NCBI GenBank assembly: GCA_964551305.1
Contig: CAZKBT010000068.1
Coordinates: forward strand, 1-15,546
From: JBAZDC01 sp041654595
GTDB lineage: Bacteria; Pseudomonadota; Gammaproteobacteria; Burkholderiales; Burkholderiaceae_B
Length of the DNA: 15,546 nt
Direction: 5' to 3'
Position numbers and translations under genes: made by a program. This document shows positions 14,183 through 15,546 of this stretch, piece after piece; position 1 is the stretch's first letter; each line of letters opens with the position of its first letter. Under the pieces are notes generated by a model. That model was not told where the DNA came from. It did not search any database and saw only the letters and a list, made by a program, of their open reading frames with translations.

Positions 14183-14208
14183 GGCGCATCCGCGCGCGGC
14201 TGGCGTGC

Positions 14209-15225
14209 TCAATCCCGAGGCAGGATCTTCCGGCCATAGAAAGGGTATGCCGGGTCGGTGTAACCGGGCGTCGAACCGTGTCCGGGGGCGACCAGGCTGT
14301 CGACCAAGGCTTCTTCTTCGTCGGTGACGTTCACATCCAGGGCGGGAAAATAATCGAGCATCTGTTCCGGCGTCCTCGGGCCCGCGATCACGGACGATAC
14401 ATAAGGATTCGCCAGCACCCACGCCGCCGCGAAATGAGAAAGCGCCATGCCTTTCTTGTCGCAATGCTGTTTCAGGGTTTCCGCAACCACTAGGGACTCG
14501 TCGCGAAATTCGGTCGCCAGTATGCGTTTGTCGCCCCGATCGACGCGGCTTCCCGGGGGCGGCGTCTGTCCGGGCCGGTATTTGCCCGTCAGGACGCCGC
14601 GCGCGATGGGGCTGTAGGGCACGACGCCCAGGCCATGGTGCGCGCAGGCGGGAATGATCTCGACCTCCGGTTCCCGGTTCAGCAAATTGTAATAAGGTTG
14701 GCAGACGACGGGCCGATACGCGCCGGCCTGGTCGCATAGGCGGATGACTTCGCTGATGCGCCATCCCCGGAAATTCGACAGGCCGTAACTGCGCAGTTTT
14801 CCCGCGCGGATCAGGTCGTCCATGGCCCGAAGAGCTTCTTCCAAGCTGGAGCCGGGAAAGTCGCGGTGCAGATAGAGGATGTCGATGTAGTCCGTGTCGA
14901 GCCGCTTAAGGCTTTGATCGACCTGATGCATGATCCATTGTCGCGAATAATGGCCATGATTGGGCTTTTTGTCGATGTAGCTGCCCAGCTTGGTTGCCAG
15001 CACCCAATCATATCGCTGGGGCTTGATCAATTGACCGACGACGGTTTCGGAGCGGCCCGCGTTGTAGATATCGGCGGTGTCGATGAAGTTGACGCCTTTG
15101 TCGAATGCCGACGCCACGATGCTGCGGGCTTGTTCGAGCGAGGATTGCTCGCCGAACATCATGGTTCCCAGGCACAGTTCCGACACCCTCAGATTGCTCG
15201 CGCCCAGCCTGCGTGTCTTGATCAT
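14209..15225 (-). CDS. Aldo/keto reductase
   Basis: A 338-residue NADPH-dependent oxidoreductase of the aldo/keto reductase superfamily, a single TIM barrel. The catalytic tetrad is complete: Asp49 in FIDTADIY, Tyr54 in the same stretch, Lys79 in LATKLG and His120 in LYLHRD. SNFRGW, the SPIARGVLTGKY segment and VIAGPRTPEQM (coenzyme binding) follow as usual. It resembles the general stress or xenobiotic reductase branch; the substrate cannot be told. The ATG at 15225 has AAGGA about 10 bases upstream. The upstream in-frame extension overlaps the hydrolase gene and is rejected. It lies 77 bases after the hydrolase on the same strand, so they may share a transcript; no terminator is seen between them. 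Confidence 0.92.
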   Translation of the reverse strand: MIKTRRLGASNLRVSELCLGTMMFGEQSSLEQARSIVASAFDKGVNFIDTADIYNAGRSETVVGQLIKPQRYDWVLATKLGSYIDKKPNHGHYSRQWIMHQVDQSLKRLDTDYIDILYLHRDFPGSSLEEALRAMDDLIRAGKLRSYGLSNFRGWRISEVIRLCDQAGAYRPVVCQPYYNLLNREPEVEIIPACAHHGLGVVPYSPIARGVLTGKYRPGQTPPPGSRVDRGDKRILATEFRDESLVVAETLKQHCDKKGMALSHFAAAWVLANPYVSSVIAGPRTPEQMLDYFPALDVNVTDEEEALVDSLVAPGHGSTPGYTDPAYPFYGRKILPRD

Positions 15226-15302
15226 CTTCCGTCTTCCTTGCAAGTGGATGAAAGGCGCGGTTCTCGCGCCCACCCGGCTAGTGTAGTACCAACGCGGCGA
15301 TG

Positions 15303-15546
15303 CTAGATCGCGGCGCGCCCGACAGCGGAGTGCGTGGCGGAAACAGGATGTGCGGATATGAAATCGATCATGGCCCGGTTGAAGGCTTTGGGGTTTGCCA
15401 GATTCATTCCGTGCGCGGCCTGCGCAATCGTGGTCCGGCGGCAATCCGGAATCAAGGATTGCAGGGTATCCAGCCGGCCGCGGTAGCGCGCGGGGCTGTT
15501 TTCGCCGCCGATGATCATCTTCCTTGCTGGATTGCAAAACATCCCA
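15303..15546 (-). CDS. Alpha/beta hydrolase, C-terminal part (cut by window edge)
   Basis: About 81 residues of the end of an alpha/beta-fold hydrolase. IIGGENSPARYRGRLDTLQS is the late strand that normally precedes the acid residue region. The catalytic His lies in AQAAHGMNLANPKAFNRAM, the final helix. The nucleophile and oxyanion hole lie beyond the right edge, so substrate and intactness are unknown. An internal ATG at 15542 exists but is mid-domain and not a start. Confidence 0.82.
   Translation of the reverse strand, partial: GMFCNPARKMIIGGENSPARYRGRLDTLQSLIPDCRRTTIAQAAHGMNLANPKAFNRAMIDFISAHPVSATHSAVGRAAI

Overview
The window reads as chromosomal DNA of a high-GC betaproteobacterium, most likely of the Bordetella/Achromobacter (Alcaligenaceae) type. 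Clues are a Bug-type tripartite tricarboxylate receptor inside a small catabolic operon, an HrcA/CIRCE-controlled groESL and an OxyR-type ahpC promoter. The species cannot be named from sequence alone. I see no rRNA, tRNA, insertion sequence, integrase or CRISPR array. No gene-free stretch exceeds 300 bases; the largest gaps (13484-13670 and 6769-6936) are described below.

Region 1 (1-690, minus strand): the start of groEL (cut by the left edge) behind a complete groES. They are served by a sigma70-type promoter whose -10 box abuts a perfect CIRCE operator.

Region 2 (715-6768, minus strand): six genes for uptake and breakdown of small organic or amino acids. In transcription order they are a D-threonine/3-hydroxyaspartate aldolase-type PLP enzyme, a Bug solute receptor, an HpcH/HpaI aldolase, a LigI-like metal-dependent hydrolase, an IclR regulator and a diaminopropionate ammonia-lyase. 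The five genes from the receptor onward are tightly spaced (one ATGA overlap, one 12-base gap) and look like one operon. It starts in an AT-rich leader carrying a 17-base palindrome, a candidate IclR operator. The true substrate is unknown. The enzymes suggest a diaminopropionate-like or acylated amino-acid compound degraded to pyruvate, glycine and ammonia.

Region 3 (6937-9980, plus strand): a membrane-anchored spermidine-synthase-like protein overlapping (ATGA) an unusual UvrD-type helicase with a variant P-loop and a C-terminal DUF5710-like module.

Region 4 (9996-12459, plus strand): the peroxide-defence pair ahpC and ahpF. It has an OxyR-like site directly upstream of a good -35/-10 pair, a strong terminator between the two genes and another after ahpF.

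Region 5 (12497-14138, plus strand): meso-diaminopimelate dehydrogenase, then a small protein resembling the SecD P1-head fold. The latter has its own promoter, a 5' hairpin and a 12-codon upstream ORF ending in Pro-Pro-stop that overlaps its GTG start. This leader is the least explained structure in the window.

Region 6 (14209-15546, minus strand): an aldo/keto reductase and the C-terminal end of an alpha/beta hydrolase cut by the right edge.
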